This document shows, one piece after another, positions 1-10,019 of a DNA stretch of 64,000 nt. The notes beneath the pieces are model-generated. The model made no database searches and had not been told where the DNA came from. It worked only from the letters and a program-made list of their open reading frames with translations. Each line of letters begins with the position of its first letter. Within the stretch, counting starts at the first letter, position 1. Source of the stretch: Anniella stebbinsi. Lineage: Eukaryota > Chordata > Lepidosauria > Squamata > Anniellidae. Location: positions 33,050,001 to 33,114,000 of the forward strand of contig JARDYH010000004.1 of NCBI GenBank assembly GCA_029215795.1, read 5' to 3'. The position numbers and the translations under genes are program-made.

Positions 1-296
1 TGCTTTAATTCAAAACTGGAACTTCAGGAAGTAGTCAAATCCAATCAGCTATATATGGTCATGTTATCATATTGTTCACTGTTTGATCCCTGATTGGATA
101 GGATAAACCATGTAGCTACTCCAGGGGGGAGGAAGATGAAGCAGTGGGGTGGGGTGAAGTAGTAGCAAAAAGCAGCAGCCGGGAAACAATGGTGCTGAAC
201 AGGACTTAAATGGGGTGGGGGAGAATATAAATATTTGCATTCTTAGTATTTGGGATAAATGTACACCTCAATGAAATAGGTTTTAATCTGGACATT
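1..296. other. Unclassified flank, no gene seen
   Basis: This is AT-rich sequence upstream of the L1 insertion. I see no reading frame, repeat family or motif that I can support. It is the pre-insertion host DNA on the 5' side of the L1. Confidence 0.5.
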
Positions 297-312
297 GACA
301 AAGATGATTCTG
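297..312. repeat. L1 target-site duplication, left copy
   Basis: The 16 bases gacaaagatgattctg are repeated exactly at 7280-7295. The pair brackets the L1 element and is the expected footprint of target-primed reverse transcription. Confidence 0.9.
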
Positions 313-999
313 GGGACTTCCAGTGGGAAAATGGAAGCTTGAGGCTTTCCAGCGTTTAGCTGGGATGAGCAGTGTGGTTGTTGTGCCGTCTGGGTGGTCG
401 CTGAATGGAATTTATGAACCCAGATGAAAGGGGTTTTGGCTGGAGCACACTGTAAGTAATCTAAGAAATTCCCAAAGTTTCAAACGCCGCTGGAGGAATA
501 CTTCGACGGAAGGAGAAATGTGGGAGGAAGAGATCAGGCGTCCAACACTCACTAATCACACTGTCACCTTTCGGGTAAAGAGCTTACATTACCCGTTCCC
601 CAAAATCGATTGGTTATATCACAACAAAAATCAACGGAAGCCAGGGAGATTTCAACGTAAAAAAATAATTAAAGAATAATCAACTCATCTTTCCAGGGTG
701 AGTGGAAATAAACTTTTGAGTGAAGGTCATGGAAAGAATGCATTTTGTCCTGGATTGGTCTGTAGTTTTGAATTGGAAAAGAGAAGATTTTAAGTGGCTT
801 GTGTTGAAGCTGTGAGTAGAGAATGGAAAATTCCTGTCTTGGCTGCGAGCCACAAATATGTTTGGAATTCAGATAAGAAAAAGTTCATTGGATGTATGGT
901 GCCATCTGTTGATGAAATATATATGGTGGTGTGGCTTTGGCTATGTCTTGGGATAAACGTACTTAAAGACTTTTATGAATATACCCTAAGAAACTAAAA
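313..999 (+). other. L1 leader, no ORF1 recognised
   Basis: The element starts with ggggacttcc-type sequence right after the duplication, which looks like a genuine 5' end, not a random truncation. A short open frame at 794-997 ends three bases before the ORF2 ATG and matches nothing I know. Splice-like strings are present: a gtaagt at about 451 and a ctttccag at about 689. They raise the possibility that ORF1 was removed by splicing of the template RNA, but a plain deletion fits equally well. Confidence 0.55.
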
Positions 1000-2345
1000 A
1001 TGGATTACAAATACTTATCATGGAATATAAATGGACTAAATTCCCCACAGAAGAGGAAATTTTTTTTTACCATCTAAGAAAATCAAAATTGGATATCGTT
1101 TGTTTGCAAGAAACTCATATTAGAAAAAAAGACATAAAATATTTACGTAACAAAGGTTTGGGAAAAAAATTTATTTCCGCAAACACAAAGAAAAAATCAG
1201 GGGTGGTCCTATATATAAAATCCCACTTAAAAATTGAATTGGTGATATCTGACGAACAAGGACATTTTGTAGTGGTAAAAATTATTGTAGATGGAGTGGA
1301 AATTATGGTTTTGGGGGTGTATGCTCCCAATGAACAAAAAGCAGAATTTTATGATCAATTGTTGCATAGGCTGGTGGAAATTTCAAGTGACAGTTGGTGT
1401 ATAATGGTGATTGGAATGGTGTGATATCACCACAAATGGATAAACATTCAGAGAAAAATATTAAAGATTTTAAATATTAAATATTAAAAAATTATTAAAA
1501 ATATTAAATATTCTGGTGGAAAATCTGGGATTGGTGGATGTATGGAGACATAGAAATGGAGGCTCTAAAGAATTTACTTATTATTCAAATAGACATAAAT
1601 CTTTTTTAAGAATAGATATGATTTTGATGTCCAGGACAGTACTTACAAAAGTAAAGTCTTTAGAGATTTTGCCAAGGCCTTTTTATGATCACAATTCAGT
1701 AATGATGGTTCTTAAAAGAAAAATAAGTTCGTTTAGATGGAGATTAAATGAATCTCTGTTACAAAATAAAGCTGTGGTAGAAGAAGGTCAGAAAAAAATT
1801 AAGGATTTTTTTGAGTTGAATTTGAATAAAGGGGTTAACCAAAGTACTGTCTGGGATACAAGTAAAGCTTTTATAAGAGGCTATTTCATTCAGAAGAATA
1901 GTCAACTAAAAAAGGAAAGACAGGCAAAAATGAAAGCAATTACAGATGAGATTATAAAGAAGGAAGAGGAATTAAAGAGCGCATCAAGAAAGGCGGAGAT
2001 TAGCCACCAGATCAAGATGTTACAACAGCAACTGTCCATGTTGACGGTTAGAGAAATGGAAAGGAAGCTAAATTTTATGAAACAGAGAGAATTTGAAGGT
2101 GCGAATAAACCAGGAAAATGGCTAGCTTTCAAATTGAGGAAAGAAAAAGAAAAAAAGACAATAGTGAAAATTCAAGATGGTGATATAGAAATAATGGATG
2201 ATGTGAAGATACAAAGAAAGTTTTGGATGTATTATTCAAATTTATATAAGAAACACGAGATGTCAACGGATAAAATAGATATGTATTTACAGGAACAGAA
2301 TTTGCCTAAAATTTCTATGGAACAGAAACAAATGATAAATAGATT
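1000..2345 (+). pseudogene. L1 ORF2, endonuclease domain and linker (broken)
   Basis: ORF2 begins at ATG 1000 with the typical L1 start (MDYKYLSWNINGLNSPQKRK). It shifts frame at a T-rich run near 1061-1068 and continues with CLQETH, the metal-binding glutamate motif of the apurinic-type endonuclease. LGVYAPN follows. A second frameshift occurs near 1414-1420, where the expected GDWN motif is split, followed by an AT-rich local duplication (about 1456-1512). The frame resumes at 1516 with RIDMILMS and then YDHNSV, matching the C-terminal D-H catalytic motif. The lysine- and glutamate-rich stretch from about 1780 to 2345 is the endonuclease-to-RT linker. In life this domain nicks the genomic target site. 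Here it cannot be translated as one chain. Confidence 0.9.
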
Positions 2346-2348
2346 ACT

Positions 2349-3333
2349 GTGGAAGAAATGGTTGCAGCTATAAAAAGCATAAAAATGGGGAAAACACCGG
2401 GACCAGATGGTCTTCCAGGTATATATTATGAAATTTTTGAAGAAGAACTATCATTACCATTGCAGAGTATGATGAATTCTATTTTGAAAGAGGGAAAGAT
2501 ACCTGAGACATGGAAAACAGCATATGTAACGTTGATACCTAAAGACGACCAGGACCTAACATTGACCAAAAACTACAGGCCAATTTCGTTGTTGAATAAC
2601 GATTAGAAGTTGTTCACATCGATAATGGCGGAAGGTTGAAGTCTGTTGAGGGAATTTATTCATGAAGATCAATGTGGATTCTTGCCGAAAAGACAGATAA
2701 AGGACAATATCAGAGTAGTATCGAACATTGTAGAATATCTGGATAAACATCCAGAAAAACAAGCGGCCTTGATTTTTTTGGATGCGGAGAAGGCTTTTGA
2801 CAACCTTAATTGGGTTTTTTTGTTTAAAATATTGGAAGTAATGGATTTTGGGACTAACTTTACAACGTGGGTGAAGTCAATTTATACTGAACAGAGTGCA
2901 CAGATTATTATTAATGGAGATTTGACGAAACCATGTAAGATTGCAAGAGGGACCAGACAGGGTTGCCCAATGTCACCTTTGTTATTTATTTTGGTCTTGG
3001 AAGTTTTGAACAGAGCTGTGCGACAAGAAGAAAAAATTGGAGGAATAAAAATTAGAAAAGAATCATATAAGTTGAGAGCTTTTGCAGATGATTAGTTGTT
3101 TACATTAGAGGATCCATTGAGCGGAATTGAAATTTTAATGAAGAAGTTGAACGAATTTGGTGCATTAGCAGGTTTTAAGGTTAATAAACAAAAGACTAAG
3201 ATATGTACAAAAATATGAATAAGCAAGATCAAATAAAGGTGGAACAAAAACAGGTTTTAAAGTAGAAAAAAAGGTGAAGTATTTGGGTATAAATTTGACA
3301 AATATGAACTGTATGTTGTTTCATAATAATTAT
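2349..3333 (+). pseudogene. L1 ORF2, reverse transcriptase fingers and palm (broken)
   Basis: This is the reverse transcriptase core of L1 ORF2. 2349-2606 carries GKTPGPDG and NYRPISLLN. After stops near 2604 and 2636 the frame continues at 2646-3095 with motif A (FLDAEKAFDNLNW), motif B (RGTRQGCPMSPLLF) and motif C (FADD, the two catalytic aspartates). A TAG stop follows FADD directly, at 3093. The coding trace continues, broken, to 3325, where the hAT element interrupts it. The order and spacing of motifs are those of an L1 RT, not of a CR1 or L2 RT, whose motif C is YADD. Confidence 0.92.
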
Positions 3334-5622
3334 TAGGGATGTGCACTGGATCGGACCCGATCCACGATCCGAGTCCGGTCCAGTGGGAAATCGGATAAAT
3401 TATCCGATTTCCGATCCCGCAGCTGGATCGGCCGATCCAATCCGAACCGGTCCGAAAAAGCTCCGAACCGGTTCGGCGGATCGGCGGATCGGCGGGCGCC
3501 CACTGGCGCCCACCGCCGCTTCCATTGGCGGGCGCCAGCGGGCGCCCGCCGATGAAAGTGGACAGCGGGGGGGGGAGGAGGGGGGCACTTACCTTCTCGG
3601 CCCGGTGGCTCCCGTCCGGCGCCGGCGCCTACTACTACTAGCAGGCTCCGCGGCCTGCTCTAGGGTGGCGCGCCGGGTGATGTCATCACCCGGCGCGCTA
3701 CTCTAGAGCAGGCCGCGGAGCCTGCTGGTAGTAGTAGGCGCCGGCGCCGGACGGGAGCCACCGGGCCGGGAAGGTAAGGAGGGGGTGCGTGGAGGGGAGG
3801 AGGGGGCGCGCGGAGGGGGGAGGGGGGCCCTTACCTTTCCGGCCCGGCGGCTCCCGTCCGGCGCCGGCGCCTACTATTCCCAGCAGGCTCCGCGGCCTGC
3901 TCTAGGATGGCGCGCCGGGTGATGTCATCACCCGGCGCGCTACTCTAGAGCAGGCCGCGGAGCCTGCTGGAAGTAGTAGGCGCCGGCGCCGGACGGGAGC
4001 CGCCGGGCCGGAAAGGTAAGGAGGGGGTGCGTGGAGGGGAGGAGGGGGCGCGCGGAGGGGGGAGGGGGGCCCTTACCTTTCCGGCCCGGCGGCTCCCGTC
4101 CGGCGCCGGCGCCTACTATTCCCAGCAGGCTCCGCGGCCTGCTCTAGGATGGCGCGCCGGGTGATGTCATCACCCGGCGCGCTACTCTAGAGCAGGCCGC
4201 GGAGCCTGCTGGAAGTAGTAGGCGCCGGCGCCGGACGGGAGCCGCCGGGCCGGAAAGGTAAGGAGGGGGTGCGTGGAGGGGAGGAGGGGGCGCGCGGAGG
4301 GGGGAGGGGGGCCCTTACCTTTCCGGCCCGGCGGCTCCCGTCCGGCGCCGGCGCCTACTACTCCCAGCAGGCTCCGCGGCCTGCTCTAGGATGGCGCGCC
4401 GGGTGATGTCATCACCCGGCGCGCTACTCTAGAGCAGGCCGCGGAGCCTGCTGGAAGTAGTAGGCGCCGGCGCCGGACGGGAGCCGCCGGGCCGGAAAGG
4501 TAAGGAGGGGGTGCGTGGAGGGGAGGAGGGGGCGCGCGGAGGGGGGAGGGGGGCCCTTACCTTTCCGGCCCGGCGGCTCCCGTCCGGCGCCGGCGCCTAC
4601 TATTCCCAGCAGGCTCCGCGGCCTGCTCTAGGATGGCGCGCCGGGTGATGTCATCACCCGGCGCGCTACTCTAGAGCAGGCCGCGGAGCCTGCTGGAAGT
4701 AGTAGGCGCCGGCGCCGGACGGGAGCCGCCGGGCCGGAAAGGTAAGGAGGGGGTGCGTGGAGGGGAGGAGGGGGCGCGCGGAGGGGGGAGGGGGGCCCTT
4801 ACCTTTCCGGCCCGGCGGCTCCCGTCCGGCGCCGGCGCCTACTACTCCCAGCAGGCTCCGCGGCCTGCTCTAGGATGGCGCGCCGGGTGATGTCATCACC
4901 CGGCGCGCTACTCTAGAGCAGGCCGCGGAGCCTGCTGGAAGTAGTAGGCGCCGGCGCCGGACGGGAGCCGCCGGGCCGGAAAGGTAAGGAGGGGGTGCGT
5001 GGAGGGGAGGAGGGGGCGCGCGGAGGGGGGAGGGGGGAGGGGGGCCCTTACCTGCCCGGCCCGGCGGCTCCCGTCCGGCGCCGGCGCCTACTACTACCAG
5101 CAGGCTCCGCGGCCTGCTCCAGGGTGGCGCGCCGGGTGATGTCATCACCCGGCGCGCTACTCGAGAGTAGGCCGCGGAGCCCGCTGGTAGTAGCCGCCGG
5201 CGCCGGACGTGCCGAGAAGGTAAGTGGCGGGGAAGGGGGCTTACCCCCCCCCGGAGCCGTCCGCTTCTATCCGCTGGCGCCCGCGGGCGCCAGCGGATGG
5301 AAGCAGGCGGCCCCAGGGGGGGTAGGGAGCGCGGGGGAGGGGGTTTACCTGCCGGGGCCGTCCACAGCGGACGGCCCCGGGGGGGGAGGGAGTTAGGCCC
5401 CCCCTTACCCACCCGCCGCCATTTTTTCCTCATAGACTTGCATTGCAATGCAAGTCTATGGGGAAAAAAATGGCGGCCGATCCAAAAATGTACGATTTTT
5501 GGGTCGGGATCGGACTCGATCCGGTCCGGGGGGCCTCCGATTTTGTCCGAACCGGTCCGGGACAAAATTGGAGGTCCCGATCCGGGTCCCGATCCGATCT
5601 GGGGGGTCCGTGCACACCCCTA
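3334..5622. mobile_element. hAT-superfamily non-autonomous element with internal palindrome array
   Basis: A 2289-bp element sits inside the L1 RT region. Its ends are inverted repeats (TAGGGATGTGCAC at the left; the right end reads TAGGGGTGTGCAC in reverse complement). It is flanked by a perfect 8-bp duplication, ataattat, at 3326-3333 and 5623-5630. An 8-bp duplication with a TAGGG-type terminus is characteristic of hAT transposons. Subterminal regions (3345-3500 and 5480-5610) are rich in CGGACC and GATCCG words. The interior is extremely GC-rich and repetitive, and I see no transposase frame. Long open frames across it are low-complexity products of the repeat, not genes. The L1 coding trace resumes directly after the right duplication. 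Confidence 0.88.
3585..5226. repeat. Tandem array of seven GC-rich palindromic units, 242-bp period
   Basis: The core gatgtcatcac begins at 3679, 3921, 4163, 4405, 4647, 4889 and 5138. The intervals are 242, 242, 242, 242, 242 and 249 bp. Each unit is a long inverted repeat of about 75-bp arms around that core (GCCGGCGCC, AGCAGGC, GCGGCCTGCTCTA and their complements), joined by a purine-rich spacer (gtgcgtggaggggagg). The five central units are almost identical. The first and last are more diverged, as expected for amplification from the inside. Every unit also holds GGTAAG on one arm and CTTACC on the other. Confidence 0.93.
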
Positions 5623-5630
5623 ATAATTAT

Positions 5631-7059
5631 GTCAAGGTCTGGAATTAAATTAAGCAAGATTTAATTAGATGTGATAAACTTTACATGTTATTTATGGGGA
5701 GAATTGCAATAATTAAGATGAATGTTTTGCCAAGAATGTTGTATCTGTTTCAGACAATCCCTATTGTAACTTCGGAGGTACCATTCAAGCAGTGGCAGAG
5801 AGAGGTTTCTAAATTTATATGGCAATCCAAAAAACCAAGGGTGAAGTTTAAAATATTACAAGATGCTAAAGAGAGAGGAGGCTTGGACTTGCCAGATTTG
5901 AGGACGTATTTCTCTGCTTGTTGCATGATGTGGATGAAGGAGTGGATTTGTTGAAAAATAGTAGATTATTGGAAGTAGAGGGTCATGATTTAAGATTTGG
6001 CTGTCATGGGTATTTGTGATATGATAAAGTTAAGGTGAATGCAGACTTTAACAACCATTATGTGAGACGAGCAATTTTGAGAATATGGAATAAATATAAA
6101 CCAAGACTGTGTCAGAAAACACCGCTATGGGTTTCATCACAGGAGGCTTTTTTTTAGAAGAGATTTGATAACTACGAAAAAATGGCTGACATATGGTGAA
6201 ATTTTAGAAATAAAGGAAGGAGAGATTAAAATGAAATCAAAAGAGGAGCTACGGAATAAAGGAATTGTTTGTCAGTAGTTCTCATATTTACAAATGATGG
6301 AAAAATTTAAGATAGATAAAAAATAGGGCTTTGAGTGTACAAAATCTGAATTTGAGAAAGCTTTATGCACAAATGATAATCATGTTATTTCAAAGATATA
6401 TAAACTTTTGTTAAAATATGAGACTGAAGATGAACAAGTAAAAGTTTGTATGATAAAGTGGGCTCAGAATTTTGGATATAACATTACTATGGACCAATGG
6501 GAGAATATGTGGTTGAGAGGTCTGAAATTTACATTATGTGCTAGATTGAAAGAGAATTTTTATACAATGATGTATAGATGGTATATATCTCCGTCAAAAT
6601 TGGCAAAAATGTATAAGGGGACATCGGGAAAGTGTTGGAAATGTGAAGAACAGGAAGGAACATTTTATCACCTATGGTGGACATGTAAAAAAGCAAAATC
6701 CTTCTGGATACAAATGCATAAGGTGATTCAAAATGTATTGAAGACAAAAATACAATTGCGTCCAGAGTATTTTTTTGTTGGGGATAATAGATGAACAGTT
6801 GACACAAGGTTATGGAACTTTATTCTTATATATGACAACGGCAGCAAGATTAATTTATGCCCAAAATTGGAAGACCGAAAAAATACCAACAGAGGAGGAA
6901 TGGTTGTTGAAAATTACAGAACTGGCGGAGATGGCAAAACTTACTGCAATAATAAAAGATAAAACAATAACTGGGTTTATTGAGGAATGGAAACCAATGG
7001 TGGATTTTCTAAAAGAAAGAGAAGGGAAGGACATATTTGCAAGCGGATTTAGCGACTAA
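5631..7059 (+). pseudogene. L1 ORF2, C-terminal part (broken)
   Basis: This is the continuation of L1 ORF2 after the hAT insertion. GRIAIIKMNVLPRMLYLFQT (from about 5696) is the conserved L1 thumb-region motif. Further on (6408-6794) lies the cysteine motif CWKC-x8-H-x4-C, an RNA-binding knuckle typical of L1 C-termini. The last segment (6775-7059) ends ASGFSD and a stop at 7057. Stops and frameshifts near 5953, 6155, 6278 and 6325 break it. The span suggests the ancestral ORF2 was near full length, about 1,250 codons. Confidence 0.9.
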
Positions 7060-7279
7060 ACTGGAAGAAAAATATCTGTTAAAGAAATACAGGAGGGGAA
7101 ACTTCACTCACCAGTTTGGCTTATTTTGGCTTAATTTGACAAATTATTAAGAAAATGAGGAAATTCGGAAGTCCATTAATGTTGTTTGTTTTATGTATTT
7201 TTTGTTGTTTGTGGGTGTAGGTAAGGTGCATGTGTTAAATGTTTTTTATGTTTGGAAAAATAAAAAAATAAATGTGAAA
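7060..7279 (+). other. L1 3' UTR and A-rich tail
   Basis: This is a short 3' untranslated region ending in ggaaaaataaaaaaataa just before the right duplication. It is consistent with L1 tail structure. Confidence 0.8.
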
Positions 7280-7295
7280 GACAAAGATGATTCTG
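7280..7295. repeat. L1 target-site duplication, right copy
   Basis: This is an exact 16-base match to 297-312. It marks the 3' boundary of the L1 insertion. Confidence 0.9.
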
Positions 7296-7640
7296 CGTAG
7301 TTGTAGTTAAAATAAAATAAACCCCCAAAGTGGTTGTATGAGTTGGCTATGAGATAACACAGTTTCAGTTTCATTTTAAGGTGAAAAGAATAAAGGAGAT
7401 TGGAACAGAGAAACAGTAGTTCAAGGAAAGGCAGAAGAGGGCTTTAAAAGGATTATCTATTTACATAGTGCTCTAATGTGGTTGGCTATATAATTAATTG
7501 AGGCTGGGAATGTGAAGCACAAATCCCACAACTGACAAAGCGGTTGCTTCTGCCACGGTCAGAGTTCGTCCATTTAATTTCTATTTTGTAGCCTGTATGT
7601 GAAGAGCTGGCTATTATATCATGGAGCAACAGTATGCAGG
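7296..7640. other. Intergenic, nothing recognised
   Basis: This is AT-rich single-copy-looking sequence with no gene, repeat or motif that I can support. Confidence 0.4.
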
Positions 7641-7770
7641 GCCAGATCTACACCAAGCAGGATATAACACTTTGAAAATGTTTTGAAAACTGCATATGGA
7701 GTGTGCCCTGGACCCTAACAGTTTTCACTACTGTTATAAACTGGTTTAAAGCAGTAGTGTAGATCCTGCC
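7641..7770. mobile_element. Short inverted-repeat MITE (GCCAGATCTACACC family)
   Basis: The left end (gccagatctacacc) and right end (gtgtagatcctgccc) are inverted repeats about 130 bp apart. Related copies lie at 30591-30690 and, best preserved, at 50601-50796. Confidence 0.6.
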
Positions 7771-8076
7771 CAGGAGAGACATTTCAAACAAGTGAACTTA
7801 GGAATGATATAGAACATAAGGTAAACCCAGCTGCAGTGCAGATCTAATGGGGAATGCGTCAGCACCATTTCAGAATGGGTATAGATTTTAAAAGAGAGTA
7901 GATTTTCCTCCTATCCCACTCTGTTCTTCCACCCACACCTGTAAGTAACATAAGAGAAACTCATGGGTCTACCACAGCTGTTTTTTGTAACAAACAAGCT
8001 TACAAAGGCCTTTTTTCAAGTGTTATAATGTGGAGTGTAATAGTGATAAGGCTATGGACGTTGTTTTTACACCTGC

Positions 8077-8153
8077 TGTACAATCCTATGCATGTCTTCT
8101 CATCGGTAAGTCCCATTCAATTCTTCAGTAATTTACTCACAGGACTGCAGCCC
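8077..8153. repeat. 80-bp palindromic dispersed element, copy 1
   Basis: This copy reads from caatcctatgcatgtc through ggtaagtcccatt to ggactgcagcc. It is a self-complementary short element; the best-preserved copy is at 40708-40795. It contains GGTAAGT in the sense orientation. Confidence 0.65.
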
Positions 8154-8352
8154 ACAAATGGCACCAGCCTTTGTGCAACAACATCACGTTGTTGACCAGC
8201 ATCCAATTTGCTAATTATTATAGTTTCATTCTCTGTCTGTCCCTCAAGCCCTGTAACACTTGTGTATCCGGTGGTTTTTACTTCTGTGTGAAAATATTTT
8301 AGTTTTTGGCTTGTCATAGCTTTTTGTTGCTGTCTGCAAATTTGTTGAAATC

Positions 8353-8770
8353 ATTAGAACACAAGAAGAGCTATGCTGGATCAGACCAAGGGTCCATCTG
8401 GTCCAGTATTGTTCACACAGTGGCCAAACAGCTGTCGATGGGAAACCCAGAAGCAGGATACAAGTGCAACACACCCTCCCGCTCATGTTCTCCAAGAATT
8501 GGTGGGCATAGGTATACTGCTTCTGATACTGGAGGTAGCACCTATCCATCAGGACTAGTAGCCATTGATAGCCTTCTCCTCCGGAATTTATCCAACCCCC
8601 TTGTAAAGCCATCCAAATTGGTGGTCATCCCCACATCCTGTGGTAGTGAATTCCATAGTTTAACCATTTTGAATTGTAACCCTATTCCTTCCAGTTATGT
8701 ATCATCTGGCCAGTACTGTGGTATACTACTCCTGCTTTGGAAGTCTTGTTGTTCAGGGTCAGGACTCTAG
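8353..8770 (-). mobile_element. CR1/L2-group LINE 3' end (family A), minus strand
   Basis: On the plus strand this begins with the family's terminal string (ctggatcagaccaagg) and runs back through the 3' UTR into the reverse complement of the ORF2 tail (FKRGLD region at about 8600-8620). Copies of the same family lie at 8775, 15702, 16327, 36940, 43545 and 53840. It lies head-to-head with the next copy. Confidence 0.7.
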
Positions 8771-8774
8771 CGCC

Positions 8775-9236
8775 AAGCAGAATTCCCATGCTTGGGGAAA
8801 AAAGAGTATGGGGAAACATGCTAGAGGTGTACAAAATTATTCATGGTGTGGAGGATGTGGATAGAGAGCCATTTTTCTCCCTCTCCCATAATACTATAAC
8901 TGATAGGTGGGAGATTCAGGACAGATAAAAAATTATTACGAGATGTAATGATGGCCACCAATTTGGATAGCTTTAAAAGGGGGTTGCATACATTGCTAGA
9001 GAAGGCAATCAATGGCTACAAGTCCTGATGGCTAAGTACAACTTCCAGTATCAGAGGCAGTAAGCCTATGTACACCAGTTGCTGCGGAACATGGGTGGGA
9101 GGGTGCTGTTGTACCATGTCCGGCTTGTGGTTTCCTGGTCGACAGTTTCATAGCCACTGTGTTAACAGAGTGCTGGACTAGGTGGAGCTTTGGTCTGATT
9201 GAGCATGGCACTTCTCATGTCCTAGGTGGAGCTTTG
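8775..9236 (+). mobile_element. CR1/L2-group LINE 3' end (family A), plus strand
   Basis: A broken ORF2 tail reads NMLEVYKIIHGVEDVDREPF then FSLSHN, the end domain of CR1/L2-type ORF2 proteins. A 3' UTR follows, ending in gagcatggcacttctcatgtcc. The end of this copy is interrupted by the MITE at 9237-9575 and resumes at 9576-9605. A short duplication of aggtggagctttgg lies immediately before the MITE. Confidence 0.7.
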
Positions 9237-9575
9237 GGCCCCCTCTAGTTGGATTCCGTTTGATGCCTGGTTAGCCAATTATGTGCATAATATAAATGCT
9301 TGTATGCAGGAGGTAATTGAGCACTCAACGGGTGACCTTACCGGTTGTTTCAAATGCGTTTTACAAGTAGTTAATGTGGAGAATCGCTTGTTCACATAGT
9401 CAAAACGCACTTTAACGGCCGGAGCAAAATAAAACTCGCTATTTAATGTGCATTCGATAATGCACATAATCCGATGTTTAAAGCGCCTCTACGCCCGATT
9501 TGCGCTCCATTCTTGTAGAGGTAAATTTTTCAATGCACCTTGAAAGAGCTTTAAATGCCTCTTGTAGAGGCAGCC
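9237..9575 (+). mobile_element. CpG-rich MITE, 355-bp family, shortened copy A
   Basis: This copy starts ggccccctc and ends gtagaggcagcc, like the three 355-bp copies at 17026, 41118 and 41647, but it is 339 bp and more diverged. It is inserted within a family A LINE 3' end, so it is younger than that LINE. A clean 3-bp duplication is not visible here. Confidence 0.7.
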
Positions 9576-9605
9576 GATTCAGCATGGCACTTCTCATGTC
9601 CTTAG
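9576..9605 (+). repeat. Terminal piece of the interrupted family A LINE
   Basis: The string gattcagcatggcacttctc matches the family A LINE terminus and repeats the sequence at 9198-9220. It completes the copy split by the MITE. Confidence 0.6.
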
Positions 9606-10019
9606 TTCACATGGCTAACATTCCCTGCCTTTCTACTAACAAACCCAATTTACTCACAAACACCTCATCCCTCCAGTTTTCCTTTACGCTCTGCTCCCCC
9701 TGTGTTGTTGGTCAAGGACTAACCCCCAAAGAGCCATCTGTTGCAAAACCTTAATAGGAAAGGGGAGGTTATAGGGAAATGAGTTACTCCTAATGCAATA
9801 GTACTCCCTACTGGCGATGCAGGGAGTAACACCGTTAAAACGACTATTGGAGCTCTGTCGGCAGGAACTCGTTTCTTCAATTGGGGAAGAATGAAATAAT
9901 TCATAACAGCAACAACAACAATGGGAGTGGGGAAAAGACCCGGGGTAGGGTGGTGGTATAAGGCAGGATAATTAACAGCGCCATTGAAACAGCCGAGGAA
10001 GCTGCGATCATTGAATTAG
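9606..10019. other. No gene recognised, upstream of CpG-rich block
   Basis: This is mixed-composition sequence with no repeat that I can name. It contains a short (aac)n-like stretch at 9906-9921. CpG density rises from about 10020. Confidence 0.4.

Larger units (their letters stand above)
313..7279 (+). mobile_element. L1-type LINE retrotransposon, degenerate, with nested hAT insertion
   Basis: This is a non-LTR retrotransposon of the L1 clade in the plus orientation. It lies between perfect 16-bp direct repeats and ends in an A-rich tail (about 7252-7279). After removing the nested hAT element and its extra 8-bp duplication, the L1 is about 4.67 kb. An endonuclease domain, RT motifs A, B and C, and the C-terminal CCHC knuckle are all recognisable. 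Frameshifts and stops break ORF2, so the copy is dead. Only about 690 bp precede the ORF2 start. That is too short for a leader plus an ORF1, and I recognise no ORF1 coiled coil or RNA-binding domain. Confidence 0.92.

Noticed and set aside
3585..5226. Regular spacing suggested a CRISPR-like array
   Set aside because: The units are 242 bp and almost identical throughout, with no variable spacers, in a vertebrate transposon. This is a tandem repeat.
4870..5565. 231-codon open frame on the minus strand, and several plus-strand frames, rich in Pro, Arg and Gly
   Set aside because: They are read through the GC-rich palindrome array and its spacer. The sequence repeats with the array and has no domain, so these are composition shadows.
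8306..8770. 154-codon plus-strand frame
   Set aside because: It is the reverse complement of a LINE 3' UTR and ORF2 tail. The real coding trace is on the other strand.
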